A DNA stretch of 64,000 nucleotides from Clostridium sp. DSM 17811 (GCF_018861905.1 NZ_JAHLDU010000004.1:62001-126000), one strand, 5' to 3'. Shown: positions 17,567 to 26,635, numbered from the stretch's first letter. The notes: generated by a model from the sequence alone, not told the origin. Program-made: numbers and translations.

Positions 17567-19072
17567 TAGGTTTTTTAAATATTTTCTTTCATAGTTCCAA
17601 TATATTATAAATGCAACTACAGCAAAAAATATCGGGCCACCCACACTCCAAAGGGTTGTTGGTAAGTCTCCTTCGAGTGCTGGTTGTATTATTGAAAAGA
17701 AATTTGCAAATCCAACAGTGAACATAACTACTATTGTCCATATTAAAGCACTTGTGTTAGTTTTAAATATTTCAAAAGGTTTAACAATAGCTTTGTTTTT
17801 CTTAAATGGTGCAAAAGCAAACGCTATAAACATGTATGGAAGAGTCATAGCTACGTTAGTCATTGAAACTAATATTTCAATGAACTTTTTCATAGAATCT
17901 CCACCAACAACAGAAACAAGGAAAATCATAACACAAACTATTATAGCTTGAATCCACATTGCATTTTGAGGCATTCCGTTTTTCATTTCTGCCATTTTTC
18001 CAGGCCATAATTTAGGTGGCGTACCTTCAATTAATTGTTTTAATGGTGAGAACATTAGTGTAAAGAAAGCACCAGATAAAGCTAAGAACATTGAAAGTCC
18101 AACGAATCTAGCTACACCATGTCCAATTGCTATTGAAGTAGCTTGGGTTGCACCGTATGCATTACCAAGAGAATATCCTAGGTTGTTCATTACTACATAA
18201 CCAGCATTAGCTAAGTTAACGTTATCGCCAGTCATAATAGTAGACCAGTTAGTAAATATACCAACAAGGAATATTCCAAGTGAGTAGCCAATTGAGATAA
18301 TAATTGCTGAAATAACAACACCTTTAGGAAAGTTTTTTTCAGCATTTTCCGTTTCATCAACTAGTCCTCCAACAACTTCAATACCACCATAAGCAAATAT
18401 AGCAAATACTACGAATGCAAATGATTGAAGTATATTCCCAACAAATTTAGGGTTTGGTGAATCTATGAATGAACTAATTCCAGTTATAGGCTGAGCTAAA
18501 TGACCATGATTTCCTACAAGAACTAGTATAGCTCCGATAAATAAAACTATATTTAATAATGCTACTGCAGTACCTCCAAGTGAAGTTACTTTTTTTATTT
18601 TATCTAATCCCTTAGTTGATATAATTGTAACAAATATTATCCAACATATTCCGAGTATTCCTAGAAATCTTGGGCCCGTTAATCCAAATAAACCCCAACT
18701 TTTTGTTGTATCTGTACCAAATATCGCATTTGATATTGGAACCCAAACTGTTGACGCAACATTAACCATCCAGATTACATAAGATGCATACCACATAAAT
18801 GTTCCCATAAAAGCAAATTTAGCTCCTACGGACTTTGCCATCCATGAATAAATTCCACCCTTTTCATCCTTGAAAGCTGCACCGAATTCAGCCATCATGA
18901 AAGCAAAAGGTATGAAAAATGTTATTCCTGATAATATGTACCAAGGAATAGCAGCATAACCCATTTTATAAAATGATCTTGGAATGTTATTAAATCCGTA
19001 AACAGAAGTAAAAATCATTAATACCAATGGTACCAATGTTAAATGCTTAATATTTTTTGATTTTTCTGACAT
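17564..19072 (-). CDS. APC-family amino acid permease, glutamate/GABA antiporter type (YjeM-like)
   Basis: A 502-residue membrane protein with about 12 helices. The first helix has MIFTSVYGFNNIPRSFYKMGYAAIPWY and the sixth region has FAIFAYGGIEVVGGLVDETENAEKNFPKG, the pattern of the YjeM/GadC side of the APC superfamily rather than YfnA-type. The long periplasm-facing loop with NAMWIQAIIV is also typical. It is monocistronic, preceded by a GGGGG-type site. The substrate is not determined. Confidence 0.85.
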   Translation of the reverse strand: MSEKSKNIKHLTLVPLVLMIFTSVYGFNNIPRSFYKMGYAAIPWYILSGITFFIPFAFMMAEFGAAFKDEKGGIYSWMAKSVGAKFAFMGTFMWYASYVIWMVNVASTVWVPISNAIFGTDTTKSWGLFGLTGPRFLGILGICWIIFVTIISTKGLDKIKKVTSLGGTAVALLNIVLFIGAILVLVGNHGHLAQPITGISSFIDSPNPKFVGNILQSFAFVVFAIFAYGGIEVVGGLVDETENAEKNFPKGVVISAIIISIGYSLGIFLVGIFTNWSTIMTGDNVNLANAGYVVMNNLGYSLGNAYGATQATSIAIGHGVARFVGLSMFLALSGAFFTLMFSPLKQLIEGTPPKLWPGKMAEMKNGMPQNAMWIQAIIVCVMIFLVSVVGGDSMKKFIEILVSMTNVAMTLPYMFIAFAFAPFKKNKAIVKPFEIFKTNTSALIWTIVVMFTVGFANFFSIIQPALEGDLPTTLWSVGGPIFFAVVAFIIYWNYERKYLKNL

Positions 19073-19384
19073 GTTTTTTCCCCCTAACGATGTTGTAAAT
19101 AAATCTATTTTACTTTACTAATATAATTATATATAAAACGACAAAAAAATCAATCTTTTTGTAAGTTTTGAGTAAACTACAATTATACTTTAATGGAATT
19201 TTCAACTATAATTTAAAAATTGTTAATATAATGATGATGATTTACCTTGTATTTGCTGATTTAAGCTTAAAATGGTATAATATAAATAATTATAGCTTAA
19301 TAAAATGGGCACGCTAACTACAAAGGTTTAAAAAGTCGGAGTGTTTTTTGAATTTAATCACAATTAAGTGTTGAAGGAGAGATT
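19073..19384. other. Divergent intergenic region with a long leader on the plus strand
   Basis: Contains the promoter below and about 95 nt of leader before the PLP/GNAT gene. I see no riboswitch class or ORF in the leader. Confidence 0.4.
19253..19281 (+). promoter_or_regulatory. Promoter of the PLP-fold/GNAT gene
   Basis: TTGCTG (19253-19258), 17-nt spacer, TATAAT (19276-19281). Confidence 0.6.
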
Positions 19385-20737
19385 ATGCGAAAAAGTGGAA
19401 GAACACCATTAATGAGAGCAAAAAAATTAGAGAAGGCATTAGGTATTTCGGAGATATATTTAAAACTTGAAGGAACTAATCCATCAGGACATAAATATGA
19501 TCGTATATCAGAAGTTTTAGTTAAAGATGCTATTGCTAATGGATTTAAAAAAATATTAGTTGATGGGTCTGAGTGTTACATACAATCGGTAATGTTATTT
19601 GCAAAGTTAAATGAAATTGAGATTAAGGTTCCTTTATTCAAGCAAGAGAAATGGAAAATTTCAAAAATAGATAAATCTATTTTATTTGATATGCGTGATA
19701 AAAAAGATACTATTACACGTTCTAATTTAAGAGATATAGCAGAAAAAAACAACATGTATTTGATGTGTGAATGGAATTTAAATAATATTATTAGCCATCT
19801 TGTGCTAGAAGATATGACAAGAGAGTGCTTAGAACGTATGGATTTTAAGGTTGATACAATTACAATACAATTAGGCCTTGGATATACACTTTCAAGTGTT
19901 TATAGTGGATTAATTAAAAGTTGGGTACATGAGGAATTAGGTAAGTTACCTGAATTAATATGTGGTTCAAATCCGTCGTGGAAAGATTCACTGGACGAGT
20001 ACGTTAGGAAAATGCAAATCGGTGGGATTAAAAGCAAGGAAAAAGATACTGCAAAACCTAATTTATACATGGAAGATGATTATACAGGTATAGTTGCAAC
20101 AGTTGATAAAATAATTATGGATACACGTGCGGAAATGATTGAGATTGAAGAAATTGATTTAAAAAATGCAGCTAACATGTTAAGAGACCTTGAAGGTGTT
20201 ATGGTATCAAGGAAGGAATCATATGCAATTGCGGCATTTATTAAAAATGTAAATCAAGGTAAGCTAAGTAATGGGAAACATTTAATTATTTTAAATGATG
20301 CAAGAAGTGAAATTGAAGTGTGTGAGATTAAAAGCTTTAATGATAAAAACAAAGAAGAGCTGCTTGAGATGACGCGTGATTGGTTATCTACTTATAATGA
20401 TTCAGTGGGAGAGACCGTAGATGCTATAGAAAAAGCTATGAAAGAAGGTTTTTTATTAATAGCGAAACGAAATGGTGAAGAGCAGGGTATTTGTATTGTA
20501 GTAAATATGGGGTTTGAACGATTTATTCCAACTTACCACCTGGCATATATTGGTGTTAAGCCAGGTAATAAAGGTCGAGGTGTGGCATCTGAACTGATAG
20601 GGCGTGCAATTGAACTAACAGATGGTAATCTGTCCCTTCATGTAGATCTTGATAATAAAAAGGCTAAAAATCTTTATCGTAAAATGGGGTTTAACCATGT
20701 ATACGATAGGATGATATATAATCATCCAAATGAGTAA
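19385..20737 (+). CDS. Fusion: fold-type II PLP-enzyme-like domain plus GNAT acetyltransferase
   Basis: A 450-residue two-domain protein. Residues 5-300 resemble threonine/cysteine synthase: RTPLMRAKKLEKALG, then LEGTNPSGHKYDR with the presumed PLP lysine at 37. The usual SGN loop that holds PLP is replaced by DGSECYIQS (about 60-68), and the glycine-rich phosphate loop is degenerate (LGLGYTLSS, 164-172). Residues about 313-447 are a GNAT domain with YIGVKPGNKGRGVASEL, the acetyl-CoA loop, and a C-terminal NKKAKNLYRKMGF. Activity of the first half is uncertain; the GNAT half looks intact. GAAGGAGA precedes the ATG. Confidence 0.8.
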   Translation: MRKSGRTPLMRAKKLEKALGISEIYLKLEGTNPSGHKYDRISEVLVKDAIANGFKKILVDGSECYIQSVMLFAKLNEIEIKVPLFKQEKWKISKIDKSILFDMRDKKDTITRSNLRDIAEKNNMYLMCEWNLNNIISHLVLEDMTRECLERMDFKVDTITIQLGLGYTLSSVYSGLIKSWVHEELGKLPELICGSNPSWKDSLDEYVRKMQIGGIKSKEKDTAKPNLYMEDDYTGIVATVDKIIMDTRAEMIEIEEIDLKNAANMLRDLEGVMVSRKESYAIAAFIKNVNQGKLSNGKHLIILNDARSEIEVCEIKSFNDKNKEELLEMTRDWLSTYNDSVGETVDAIEKAMKEGFLLIAKRNGEEQGICIVVNMGFERFIPTYHLAYIGVKPGNKGRGVASELIGRAIELTDGNLSLHVDLDNKKAKNLYRKMGFNHVYDRMIYNHPNE

Positions 20738-20750
20738 GTTAAAATAAAAA

Positions 20751-20803
20751 AAGGAGATCAAACTACTGAAATATATTTCAGTAGTTTGATCTCCTTCTTT
20801 TTT
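20751..20803. terminator. Bidirectional terminator, about 21-bp perfect stem
   Basis: Arms at 20751-20772 and 20775-20796 (AAGGAGATCAAACTACTGAA and complement) followed by a T run; it serves the convergent PLP/GNAT and acetyltransferase genes. Confidence 0.93.
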
Positions 20804-20809
20804 AGAATA

Positions 20810-21364
20810 CTAAACAATTTTTTTTAATATTTTACAAGGGTTTCCTACAGCGACAACATTAGCTGGGATATCCTTTGTAACAACACTACCAGAACCTATT
20901 ACACTATTATCACCAATAGTTATACCTGGATTTATTATACATCCACCGCCAATCCATACATTGTTTCCTATAGTTACGGCTTTTGTATAATCGGCATTTT
21001 TAGGTCTCAAATTAGGATCAAGAAGGTGAGTTGCAGTAAATATACTTACATTAGGAGCAATTAATACATTGTCGCCTATTGTTACAAGTCCGTCATCTAA
21101 AACTAAAAAATTAAAATTGGCATAGAAGGTTTCCCCGATGTGAATATTAGTTCCGTAATCACAATTAAAGGGAGGTTCTATTTCAAAATTATCACCTATT
21201 TTCCCAAATAGTTTTTTTAGAATATTTATTCTATCAGTAACATCTTCTGGTTCAGTATTATTATATAATTTTGTAAGATGCCTTGCTTTATTTCTTAAAA
21301 GGACTAAATCCTTATCATATGCATTATAGATTTCACCATTTAGCATCTTTTGTTTTTCACACAT
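20810..21364 (-). CDS. Maltose/galactoside-type O-acetyltransferase (hexapeptide repeat)
   Basis: A 184-residue left-handed beta-helix acetyltransferase of the Maa/LacA/NodL group. The N-terminal MLNGEIYNAYDKDLVLLRNKAR helix region is the maltose acetyltransferase domain; IAPNVSIFTATHLLDP contains the catalytic histidine; WIGGGCIINPGITIGDNSVIG and the VAVGNPCKILKKI end are diagnostic. The ATG at 21364 is chosen over the upstream in-frame GTG because AAGGGG lies 8 nt before it. It acetylates a sugar or small acceptor in the cytoplasm. It is probably cotranscribed with the DUF2179/DUF5698 gene 24 nt upstream. Confidence 0.9.
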   Translation of the reverse strand: MCEKQKMLNGEIYNAYDKDLVLLRNKARHLTKLYNNTEPEDVTDRINILKKLFGKIGDNFEIEPPFNCDYGTNIHIGETFYANFNFLVLDDGLVTIGDNVLIAPNVSIFTATHLLDPNLRPKNADYTKAVTIGNNVWIGGGCIINPGITIGDNSVIGSGSVVTKDIPANVVAVGNPCKILKKIV

Positions 21365-21388
21365 TTTATACACCCCTTAGTTAGATCT

Positions 21389-21898
21389 TTATTTTCTAAT
21401 ACCATATCCGCCATATATAGTTTTAGTATCCATTAGAGAAATTACAGCATTTATATGGGAATCTGATATCAATTTTATTAATTCGTTTTTTCTTTTTCTT
21501 TTAACATGTAATATAAGCATCTTTTTTTCTTCTTTTAACCCTTCGGCATCAACAATAGTAACACCTACATTTTCTTTTCTTAATAGCTCAGCCAATGTAT
21601 ATCCATCTTTAACAGACACTATTGCATTTATAGTAATTAAGCCTAATGCTAGTTTTTCTTCTAAAATACAACCTATGTAATTTCCACAAGCAAAGCCTGA
21701 GGCATAAGTGATCATTTTAAGTGGTGCTTCATTTATTCCAACAAGCATTGTACCAATTATATATAACCATATAAGTACTTCGAAAAAACCAATGATAGAA
21801 CCATAGAATTTTTCACCACGAGTTATGAGAACTATTCTAATCGTAGTTAATGAAACCTCAACTATTTTAGCAAAAAAAATAATAATAAAACCTAACAT
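21389..21898 (-). CDS. UPF0316/DUF2179 (DUF5698) membrane protein
   Basis: A 169-residue protein with three N-terminal hydrophobic helices (IIIFFAKIVEVSLTTIRIV at the start) and a soluble C-terminal DUF2179 domain of about 80 residues (DGYTLAELLRKENVGVTIVDAEG). This is the UPF0316 layout; function is unknown, though DUF2179 has been suggested to bind small ligands. The ATG at 21898 has GGAGGG 7 nt upstream; the frame extends to 21916 without a better start. Confidence 0.85.
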   Translation of the reverse strand: MLGFIIIFFAKIVEVSLTTIRIVLITRGEKFYGSIIGFFEVLIWLYIIGTMLVGINEAPLKMITYASGFACGNYIGCILEEKLALGLITINAIVSVKDGYTLAELLRKENVGVTIVDAEGLKEEKKMLILHVKRKRKNELIKLISDSHINAVISLMDTKTIYGGYGIRK

Positions 21899-22131
21899 AT
21901 GTAATCCCTCCAACATAATATATCTTTTGTACGTTTTCTATTACATAATACAATATGCTCTATTTAGAAGAGGTTTGCAAGAACTATTATCAAAAGTTTA
22001 TACATATTTAACTAATACAAGAGAGTTTTTTAATTTAGTGGAAAAAATTTGTTTTATATAGTTAACTTAACCAAATATAAATATGCTTAAACATTTTAAG
22101 CATAACATTATAATACAGGAGTAGCTAAGTG

Positions 22132-22179
22132 GTTGACAAGTCAACAAAAACTTATTATAATAAGGTTGACTTGTCAACC
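22132..22179. promoter_or_regulatory. MarR-type operator pair overlapping the efflux-operon promoter
   Basis: Two palindromes with the same half site: GTTGACAAGTCAAC (22132-22145), which covers the -35 box, and GGTTGACTTGTCAACC (22164-22179), which starts just after the -10 box. Spacing centre to centre is about 33 bp, three helical turns, so two dimers could bind one face. The adjacent gene is a MarR repressor, so autoregulation is the natural reading. Confidence 0.85.
22133..22161 (+). promoter_or_regulatory. Consensus sigma-A promoter of the MarR-MFS operon
   Basis: TTGACA (22133-22138), exactly 17 nt, TATAAT (22156-22161). Confidence 0.9.
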
Positions 22180-22223
22180 AAAATTAAAAATATAATAATA
22201 TACTTAATATAGGGGTGTAATAT

Positions 22224-22664
22224 TTGAAAGAAGACATAATGCATTTGCTAAAACTTAATAATCAAATTTTAAGAAGCACACAAGTTCATTTGGATAAGAT
22301 GCTAAAAGAATATGATTTAAGCAGTGGTTCATATCCTTATTTACTTATGTTAAGGGGAAATGAAGGTATTAGCCAAAATAAAATAAGCGAGGAAGTAGGT
22401 TGTGATAAGGCAATGTCAGCTAGAACCATAACAAAACTAATTGATCTTGGATACATAGTTAGGAATAAAGATGAAGATGATTCTAGAGCCTATAAGTTGT
22501 ATTTAACGCAGAAAGCTAAGGTTATAATTCCAAAAGTACTTTATAAGATACATAAATTGGTAGAACTAATTACAAAAGATTTAAATGAGGAGGAGAAGAG
22601 AACTACAATAAACTCATTGAGTAAGGTTCTAAATAGTGTAAAAAAAATGAAAATACAAGGATAA
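22224..22664 (+). CDS. MarR family transcriptional regulator
   Basis: A 146-residue winged-helix protein. The recognition region ISQNKISEEVGCDKAMSARTITKLIDLGYIVRNKDEDDSRAYKLYLT (about 48-94) is the classic MarR helix-turn-helix plus wing with DDSR. The TTG at 22224, 6 nt after AGGGGTG, is the likely start; ATG 22236 is possible. It is 13 nt upstream of an MFS exporter gene and downstream of two matching palindromes, so it most likely represses the operon until a drug or phenolic ligand binds. Confidence 0.92.
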   Translation: MKEDIMHLLKLNNQILRSTQVHLDKMLKEYDLSSGSYPYLLMLRGNEGISQNKISEEVGCDKAMSARTITKLIDLGYIVRNKDEDDSRAYKLYLTQKAKVIIPKVLYKIHKLVELITKDLNEEEKRTTINSLSKVLNSVKKMKIQG

Positions 22665-22677
22665 GAGGAGAATATAA

Positions 22678-24117
22678 ATGAATTCAGCGAATGATAGTAA
22701 TTATAAAAACAGATGGGCAATTTTATTTATAGTTGTAATGGTAACTTTTATGTGCACTTTAGATAGTAGTATTGTAAATGTAGCTTTACCTGTAATGGCT
22801 AAAGCGCTTCATGTAACATCAGCAGGTATACAATTGGTAGTAACAAGTTACTTAATTGTTATCTCAGCAGCTATATTAGTTTTTGGTAAATTAGGGGATA
22901 TGCTTGGTAAAACAAAGGTATTCAAGTTTGGAATAGCTTTATTTACTCTGGGGTCTTTATTTTGTGGAATAACAAGTTCTCTTACGGTTTTGGTTTTAGC
23001 GAGAGTTGTGCAGGCGGTAGGAGCTGCAGCGACTATGGCAAACAGTCAAGGAATTATAACAGGAGTGTTTCCTGCAAATGAGAGAGGTAGGGCCCTTGGA
23101 ATTACAGGGACGTTTGTTGCACTTGGGGCAATGGTTGGACCGGGGCTCGGAGGATTTATAGTCGATGCTACCAGTTGGGAATATATATTTCTAATTAACA
23201 TACCAATAGGCATAATAACTTTATTTTATGGATTAAAAATACTTCCTAAAGCAAACAAAACAGAAAAAGGTAAATTGGATGGATATGGAGCATTACTATT
23301 TGCATTTACTATAATTCCTCTATTTGTAGCTCTGGGTAAGGGTCAAGAAATTGGGTTTACACACCCTATAATTTTAATAGGTTTTTTAATATCAATTGTT
23401 TCATTCATACTATTTATATTTGTGGAGAAGAAACGTAAAAATCCTTTATTGGAATTAAAAATATTTGAGAATAAATTATTCTCACTCTCTATATTTTGTG
23501 GATTTATATCTTTTGTAGCAATGTTTTGTTCAGTTATTATTCAACCCTTTTATCTTCAGGATGTACTTAATTACTCACCTGCATTTACGGGACTTGTACT
23601 TATGGTATCTCCTTTAGTTTTGTCTGTTGTTGCACCAATAAGTGGGCATTTATCAGATAAAATAGGATCCGAGATTCTAACTTTTATAGGTCTAGCAATT
23701 AATAGTGTGGGTCTACTTTTAATGTCAACTTTAAATGAACAAACTAGTCTAATGAGTATGGTGTTTTATATAGTCGTTATGACCATTGGTAATGGTCTAT
23801 TTCAATCGCCTAATAATTCTTTAATAATGTCCACAGTACCAAAGGATAAGTTAGGTATTGCAGGAAGTATTAATGGACTTGTAAGAAACCTTGGAATGGT
23901 ATGTGGAATAGCTTTATCAACTGCACTTTTATATAATAGAATGAGTTTTAAAATTGGACATCGTGTAACTAATTATATAGTAGGACGAAATGATGCATTT
24001 ATATATGGCATGAGAATTGTATATATAACTGCAGCAATTATTTGTTTCATTGGGGCTGTGTTAACTTTTTCAAGGTTACATAGCAGTAAAGGAAATTCCA
24101 GTATTGATATACAATAG
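22678..24117 (+). CDS. MFS drug efflux transporter, DHA2 family (EmrB/QacA type, 14 TM)
   Basis: A 479-residue proton-drug antiporter. The first helix contains TLDSSIVNVALP, the DHA2 motif D1; GKLGDMLGKTKVF is motif A; LARVVQAVGAAATMANSQGII and GPGLGGFIVDATSWEYIFLINIPIG are motifs B and C. About 14 hydrophobic segments fit the DHA2 group. AGAGGAG precedes the ATG. It is the second gene of the MarR-controlled operon and probably exports the compound the regulator senses. Confidence 0.92.
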   Translation: MNSANDSNYKNRWAILFIVVMVTFMCTLDSSIVNVALPVMAKALHVTSAGIQLVVTSYLIVISAAILVFGKLGDMLGKTKVFKFGIALFTLGSLFCGITSSLTVLVLARVVQAVGAAATMANSQGIITGVFPANERGRALGITGTFVALGAMVGPGLGGFIVDATSWEYIFLINIPIGIITLFYGLKILPKANKTEKGKLDGYGALLFAFTIIPLFVALGKGQEIGFTHPIILIGFLISIVSFILFIFVEKKRKNPLLELKIFENKLFSLSIFCGFISFVAMFCSVIIQPFYLQDVLNYSPAFTGLVLMVSPLVLSVVAPISGHLSDKIGSEILTFIGLAINSVGLLLMSTLNEQTSLMSMVFYIVVMTIGNGLFQSPNNSLIMSTVPKDKLGIAGSINGLVRNLGMVCGIALSTALLYNRMSFKIGHRVTNYIVGRNDAFIYGMRIVYITAAIICFIGAVLTFSRLHSSKGNSSIDIQ

Positions 24118-24164
24118 GAATTATGGTAAAATTAATATAATAATTTTAAAAAAGGAGTAAAACA

Positions 24165-24311
24165 ATGGCTAAATTCTTTTTAGAGAATACGATTTTAGAT
24201 AGATTACCAATGTCATTATCTGGAATAAGTTTTGCTGATTTCAATTTTACGGGAGAAATCTACCCAAAATTGAATATATCGCTAAAAAGAAGAAAGTTAT
24301 CTTTAACTTAA
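24165..24311 (+). CDS. 48-residue small protein of unknown function
   Basis: A short frame with an excellent ribosome binding site (AAAAGGAG, 7 nt before ATG) and its own hairpin terminator downstream. The product starts MAKFFLENTILDRLPMSLSG and ends in a basic KRRKLSLT tail; no TM segment or cysteine. It is too short for motif assignment. It could be a free-standing peptide or a leader peptide, since two hairpins separate it from the ABC-F gene. Confidence 0.6.
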   Translation: MAKFFLENTILDRLPMSLSGISFADFNFTGEIYPKLNISLKRRKLSLT

Positions 24312-24334
24312 ATACATTATAATTATGTTATTTG

Positions 24335-24370
24335 AAACCTAGGTAATGACTCTCTTGCCTAGGTTTTTTG
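24335..24370 (+). terminator. Terminator after the 48-residue ORF
   Basis: Arms AAACCTAGG (24335-24343) and CCTAGGTTT (24358-24366), extended by wobble pairs, followed by T6. Confidence 0.88.
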
Positions 24371-24421
24371 ATTCGAGTATGAATATGTTAGAATAACTAA
24401 TCTATATTAAAATCAAACATA

Positions 24422-24457
24422 AAAACTTCGGCAAGTGTTTCTTGCTGGGGTTTTATT
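24422..24457 (+). terminator. Second hairpin terminator upstream of the ABC-F gene
   Basis: 14-bp stem with G.U pairs (AAAACTTCGGCAAG at 24422-24435 against CTTGCTGGGGTTTT at 24441-24454) and a T-rich tail. It may be an attenuator for the ABC-F gene starting about 90 nt later. Confidence 0.75.
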
Positions 24458-24543
24458 TATTTTTAAGTTTATTCCTAAAAACATAAATACGAGATTAAAT
24501 TAACTTGAAATAAAAAGAAATATAAAATACGGAGGAATTAATA

Positions 24544-26436
24544 ATGATAGAAATAGAATTAAAGGAAGTAGAAAAATATTTTGGAGGTAATAGAATCCTT
24601 AGCAATATTAGCTTTGAAGTTCATAACAATGAAAGAGTTGGACTAATTGGGAAAAATGGATCGGGTAAAACTACAATTTTTAAAATTATTGCTGGTATGG
24701 AAAATAAAGACAACGGAAGCGTATCTATAAGAAAAAATTCGACAATAGGATATTTAGAGCAAATACCAGATTATCCAAAACATTTTAAAGTGATAGATGT
24801 TCTAAAAACTGCTTTTCGAATTCAATATGAAATAAATAAAGAATTAAAAATAATAGAAGTGAAAATGGGTAGCCTAAACGGAAATGAATTAGAACGTGTT
24901 TTAAGAAAATATGGTGAACTTAATGAACTTTATCAAGCAAAAGGTGGGTATGAAATAGAAGAAAAAATGAGTAAGGTTTGCATTGGATTAAAGTTTGAAG
25001 AAGAGACTCTAGATAGGGAATTTATGACTTTAAGTGGTGGAGAGAAAACCATTGTTATGTTAGGTAAAATACTACTTGAGAATCCTGAAATACTACTTCT
25101 TGATGAGCCTTCAAATCATTTAGATGTAGCATCAATAGAGTGGCTTGAAAATTATCTTAAATCATATAAAGGAACAGTAGTAATCATTTCACATGATAGA
25201 TATTTCTTGGATAGAGGTGTAACAAAAATAGTTGAAATTGAGGAGGGTGAGACCTCTTTGTATAATGGTAATTATTCATATTATGTTATAGAAAAGCAAA
25301 GAAGGATATTTGAAGAGTTTGAAGCATATAAAGATCAACAAAAGAAAATAAAGGCAATGGAAAAAGCCATAAAAAGATTAAGAGAATGGGCGACTCAAGG
25401 TGATAACGAAAAATTCTTTAAAAGAGCTGAAAGTATGCAAAAAAGGTTAGATAAGGTAGAAAGGGTTGATAAGCCCTTAATAAATGGAGCTAAAATAAAA
25501 CTTGATTTTGCGAAAACTGATAGATCTGGCACGGATGTTGTGAGGCTTAAAGGTATGTGCAAAAAGTTTGAGGATAAAAAGGTATTAGAAGATTTGTATT
25601 TAGATGTTAGAAATAGCGAATCTACAGCTTTGCTAGGAAGTAATGGTAGTGGTAAATCAACCATTGTTAAAATCATTTTAGGTCAAGTTATACCAGATAA
25701 GGGTGAGGTAAAGTTAGGTTCTAATATTAAAATAGGATATTTACCACAGAATATAACATTTCACAATGAGGAGTTAAATGTACTTGATGTTTTTAGAGAT
25801 GAAATCACTGTTTCTGAGGGTGAAGCTCGAGGAATCCTTGCGAAGTTTTTATTTTATGGGGAGAGAGTTTTTAAAAAGGTTAAAAATCTTTCAGGTGGAG
25901 AAAAAAGTAGACTTAAACTTTGCATTCTAATTCAAAATGATATAAATTTATTGATACTTGATGAGCCAACAAACCATCTTGACATTGATTCAAGGGAAAG
26001 GCTAGAAGAATCATTATTAATATTTGCAGGAACTATATTATTTATATCTCATGATAGATTTTTTATAAATAAGCTTGCAAAAAGAATATTAGAAATAGAA
26101 GATAAAAAGATTATTAGTTATGATGGCGACTATGAATATTATAGAGAAAAGAAAAATGAATTTGAACGAAATAAAGTAGAAAATCCCAAAGAAGATAAAA
26201 CAAATAAGCAGCGAAGCATCGAAAATCATAATAAGATAGTAAGTAATAACAAATTAAAGGAGGTAGAAACTTTAGAAGAAACAATACAAAAATTAGAAAA
26301 AAAATTTAGGGACATAGATGTTGAAATGAATAATAGTGGTAGAGATTATGAGAAATTGGTGGAGCTCGGAAAGAAAAAGGAAAAAATTCAAATGGAGCTA
26401 GATGTAAATATTGAAAAATGGGTGGAAATGGAATGA
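24544..26436 (+). CDS. ABC-F family ATPase (ribosome-associated translation factor or antibiotic-resistance type)
   Basis: A 630-residue protein with two ABC domains and no TM segment. Walker A1 is GKNGSGKT (about 38-45), signature 1 LSGGEKTIVM, Walker B1 LLLDEPSNHLD; Walker A2 GSNGSGKS, signature 2 LSGGEKSRLK, Walker B2 LILDEPTNHLD. A linker rich in Lys/Glu joins them, and a coiled-coil C-terminal extension follows from about 540. ABC-F proteins bind the ribosomal E site to rescue stalls or displace antibiotics. Subfamily (YdiF-like housekeeping versus resistance type) is not decidable by eye; the upstream attenuator-like hairpins are typical of inducible members. Confidence 0.9.
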   Translation: MIEIELKEVEKYFGGNRILSNISFEVHNNERVGLIGKNGSGKTTIFKIIAGMENKDNGSVSIRKNSTIGYLEQIPDYPKHFKVIDVLKTAFRIQYEINKELKIIEVKMGSLNGNELERVLRKYGELNELYQAKGGYEIEEKMSKVCIGLKFEEETLDREFMTLSGGEKTIVMLGKILLENPEILLLDEPSNHLDVASIEWLENYLKSYKGTVVIISHDRYFLDRGVTKIVEIEEGETSLYNGNYSYYVIEKQRRIFEEFEAYKDQQKKIKAMEKAIKRLREWATQGDNEKFFKRAESMQKRLDKVERVDKPLINGAKIKLDFAKTDRSGTDVVRLKGMCKKFEDKKVLEDLYLDVRNSESTALLGSNGSGKSTIVKIILGQVIPDKGEVKLGSNIKIGYLPQNITFHNEELNVLDVFRDEITVSEGEARGILAKFLFYGERVFKKVKNLSGGEKSRLKLCILIQNDINLLILDEPTNHLDIDSRERLEESLLIFAGTILFISHDRFFINKLAKRILEIEDKKIISYDGDYEYYREKKNEFERNKVENPKEDKTNKQRSIENHNKIVSNNKLKEVETLEETIQKLEKKFRDIDVEMNNSGRDYEKLVELGKKKEKIQMELDVNIEKWVEME

Positions 26437-26522
26437 AAAATCAAAATAATAGGTTAGTATTTTTAATATCTCGATTTATGGTATAATTTTCTTAAGGGTT
26501 ATAGATAATATATTAGAATAGT

Positions 26523-26635
26523 GCTAAGTAGTCTATGAATAAACTTAGCCATGACAAGGGGCTTATACCTTGTACATAAGATATATAAAGGAAGTGAGTA
26601 TTTAGTGGATTTGGGTATTGTGTACTAATCCGCTA
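26523..26635 (+). promoter_or_regulatory. Structured leader with 7-codon mini-ORF before the aminopeptidase gene
   Basis: Three hairpins in a row: GCTAAGT/ACTTAGC (26523-26529 with 26543-26549), ACAAGG/CCTTGT (26554-26559 with 26568-26573), TAGTGGATT/AATCCGCTA (26603-26611 with 26627-26635). The last one contains a GTG mini-ORF (26605-26628, encoding MDLGIVY) with its own GGAAGTGAG site, while the aminopeptidase ATG itself has no clear site. Function is inference. Confidence 0.4.
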
